DNA from: JAJZEO01 sp964477345
GTDB taxonomy: Bacteria > Chlamydiota > Chlamydiia > Chlamydiales > 2-12-FULL-49-11
Direction of reading: 5' to 3'
DNA: 42,916 nt
Assembly (NCBI GenBank): GCA_964477345.1
Contig: CAYZDL010000013.1
Span: 1 to 42,916, forward strand
The position numbers and the translations under genes are program-made. Below, piece after piece: positions 42,198 through 42,916 of this stretch. The notes under the pieces are model-generated. The model saw only the letters and a program-made list of their open reading frames with translations. It was not told the origin of the DNA and searched no databases. Within the stretch, counting starts at the first letter, position 1, and each line of letters opens with the position of its first letter.

Positions 42198-42916
42198 ATG
42201 CAGAAGTTAGACGATTTAAACGAAGAGCAAAAATTAGCCGTTGAAACCCTCGAGGGGCCTCTTTTGGTGATTGCTGGAGCAGGTAGTGGTAAGACTCGTG
42301 TCGTGACGATGAGGATTGCTCGTCTCATTGAGCTGGGGGTCCCTTCTTCGGAGATTGTAGCTCTTACCTTTACCAATAAAGCGGCTGAAGAGATGCGCTC
42401 GCGTGTTCGTTCGATGGTGGGGAGAGAATTGCTTGCTTGCACCTTTCACTCGCTCGGAGCTAGGATTTTGCGCGAGGTGGCGACAGAGGTGGGGCTCGAT
42501 CGATCCTTTACGATTTACGACGAAAAAGATAGTGAGAACCTTCTCTCGTCATGTTTTGAAACCTTGGGAATCAAAGATGAAAAGGGGCTTTTCAAGTCGA
42601 TTCGGCATGAGATTTCTCATGCGAAGAATTCGATTTGTGGACCCGAAGAGTTTAAGCATGAGGCGGGGAATAAAACCCAAGGGAGTTTTCGCGAAATCTA
42701 TACCCTCTATCAGGAACGACTACGCCAATACAATGCAGTAGATTTTGATGATCTGCTCTATTTGACGGTCAAATTTTTTGAAACATCACCAAAAGCGGTC
42801 GAAATAGGCCGCCGTTTTTCCTATATTCTCGTCGATGAGTATCAAGACACCAATCATGCCCAATACCGAATGTGTAAGTTTCTATCGCGGGAAACGGGGA
42901 ATATTTGCGTTGTTGG
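42198..42916 (+). CDS. uvrD: UvrD/PcrA-type DNA helicase, N-terminal part (runs off the right edge)
   Basis: Superfamily 1A 3'-5' helicase used in excision and mismatch repair. The 239 codons present include the Q-motif region LDDLNEEQKLAVETLEGP, Walker A VIAGAGSGKTRVVTMRIA, motif Ia EIVALTFTNKAAEEMRSRV, CTFHSLGARILREV (Ib), VDFDDLLYLTVKFF and motif II YILVDEYQDTNHAQY. The ATG at 42198 is 29 bases from the divergent NamZ start; no clear ribosome-binding site is visible. The C-terminal two thirds lie outside the window. UvrD and PcrA cannot be separated on this portion. Confidence 0.95.
   Translation, partial: MQKLDDLNEEQKLAVETLEGPLLVIAGAGSGKTRVVTMRIARLIELGVPSSEIVALTFTNKAAEEMRSRVRSMVGRELLACTFHSLGARILREVATEVGLDRSFTIYDEKDSENLLSSCFETLGIKDEKGLFKSIRHEISHAKNSICGPEEFKHEAGNKTQGSFREIYTLYQERLRQYNAVDFDDLLYLTVKFFETSPKAVEIGRRFSYILVDEYQDTNHAQYRMCKFLSRETGNICVV

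Overview
The window looks like a draft-genome segment from a chlamydia outside the Chlamydiaceae. Chlamydial hallmarks are a GreA with a very long N-terminal extension, a topoisomerase I ending in a SWIB domain, a double-length ThyX-like protein, and a gene run (recA, ygfA, three 'hypothetical' genes, yggT, a tRNA-dihydrouridine synthase, topA) that, from memory, matches the CT643-CT650 neighbourhood of Chlamydia trachomatis, here split by insertions. Glucokinase and four MOMP-like porins of the many-paralogue type point to an environmental family such as Simkaniaceae, Rhabdochlamydiaceae or Waddliaceae. That family placement is inference. Two runs of ten N mark scaffold gaps, at 14017 and 31461.

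Layout. 1-3912: recA (partial, -), glk (+) and two MOMP-like porins (+). 3895-5117: a dihydrouridine synthase and a YggT protein (-). 5180-9797: a compact + strand operon with a PilM/GspL-like protein, a PilN/GspM-like protein, a MORN-repeat lipoprotein, 5-formyl-THF cyclo-ligase and a PagL-like barrel. 9857-12092: an OppA lipoprotein and a secreted protein (-). 12145-12834: NlpC/P60 (+). 12815-16829: a tightly packed - strand group of ThyX, TyrP-like permease, RdgB and a NYN-type nuclease gene that lacks an ATG/GTG/TTG start. 17014-21227: greA and uvrB (+).

21249-34340 is an accessory island between uvrB and topA, edged and interrupted by decayed IS630-, IS3- and IS5-type insertion sequences. 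It encodes a sulfotransferase-like protein, GT2 enzymes, a GT10 fucosyltransferase domain, a GT23/NodZ-like fucosyltransferase, a GT32/OCH1-like enzyme, a GT25 enzyme, a sugar O-methyltransferase and a FkbM methyltransferase. Almost every one begins with a Sec signal peptide. Several genes are decaying (nonsense codons, a frameshift, truncation). A further GT2-like protein with a membrane anchor lies just beyond topA at 37080, directly upstream of two tandem MOMP-like porins.

34378-42916: topA-SWIB (-), the anchored GT2-like gene and two porins (+), a NamZ/DUF1343 muramidase (-) and the start of a UvrD/PcrA helicase (+).

The most unusual system is the set of predicted exported glycan-building and glycan-decorating enzymes. 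Bacterial enzymes of these families normally work in the cytoplasm, where nucleotide sugars, PAPS and SAM are. Export suggests action on a surface or host glycan, perhaps with host-derived donors. That interpretation is a hypothesis; the signal peptides and enzyme motifs are visible in the sequence.
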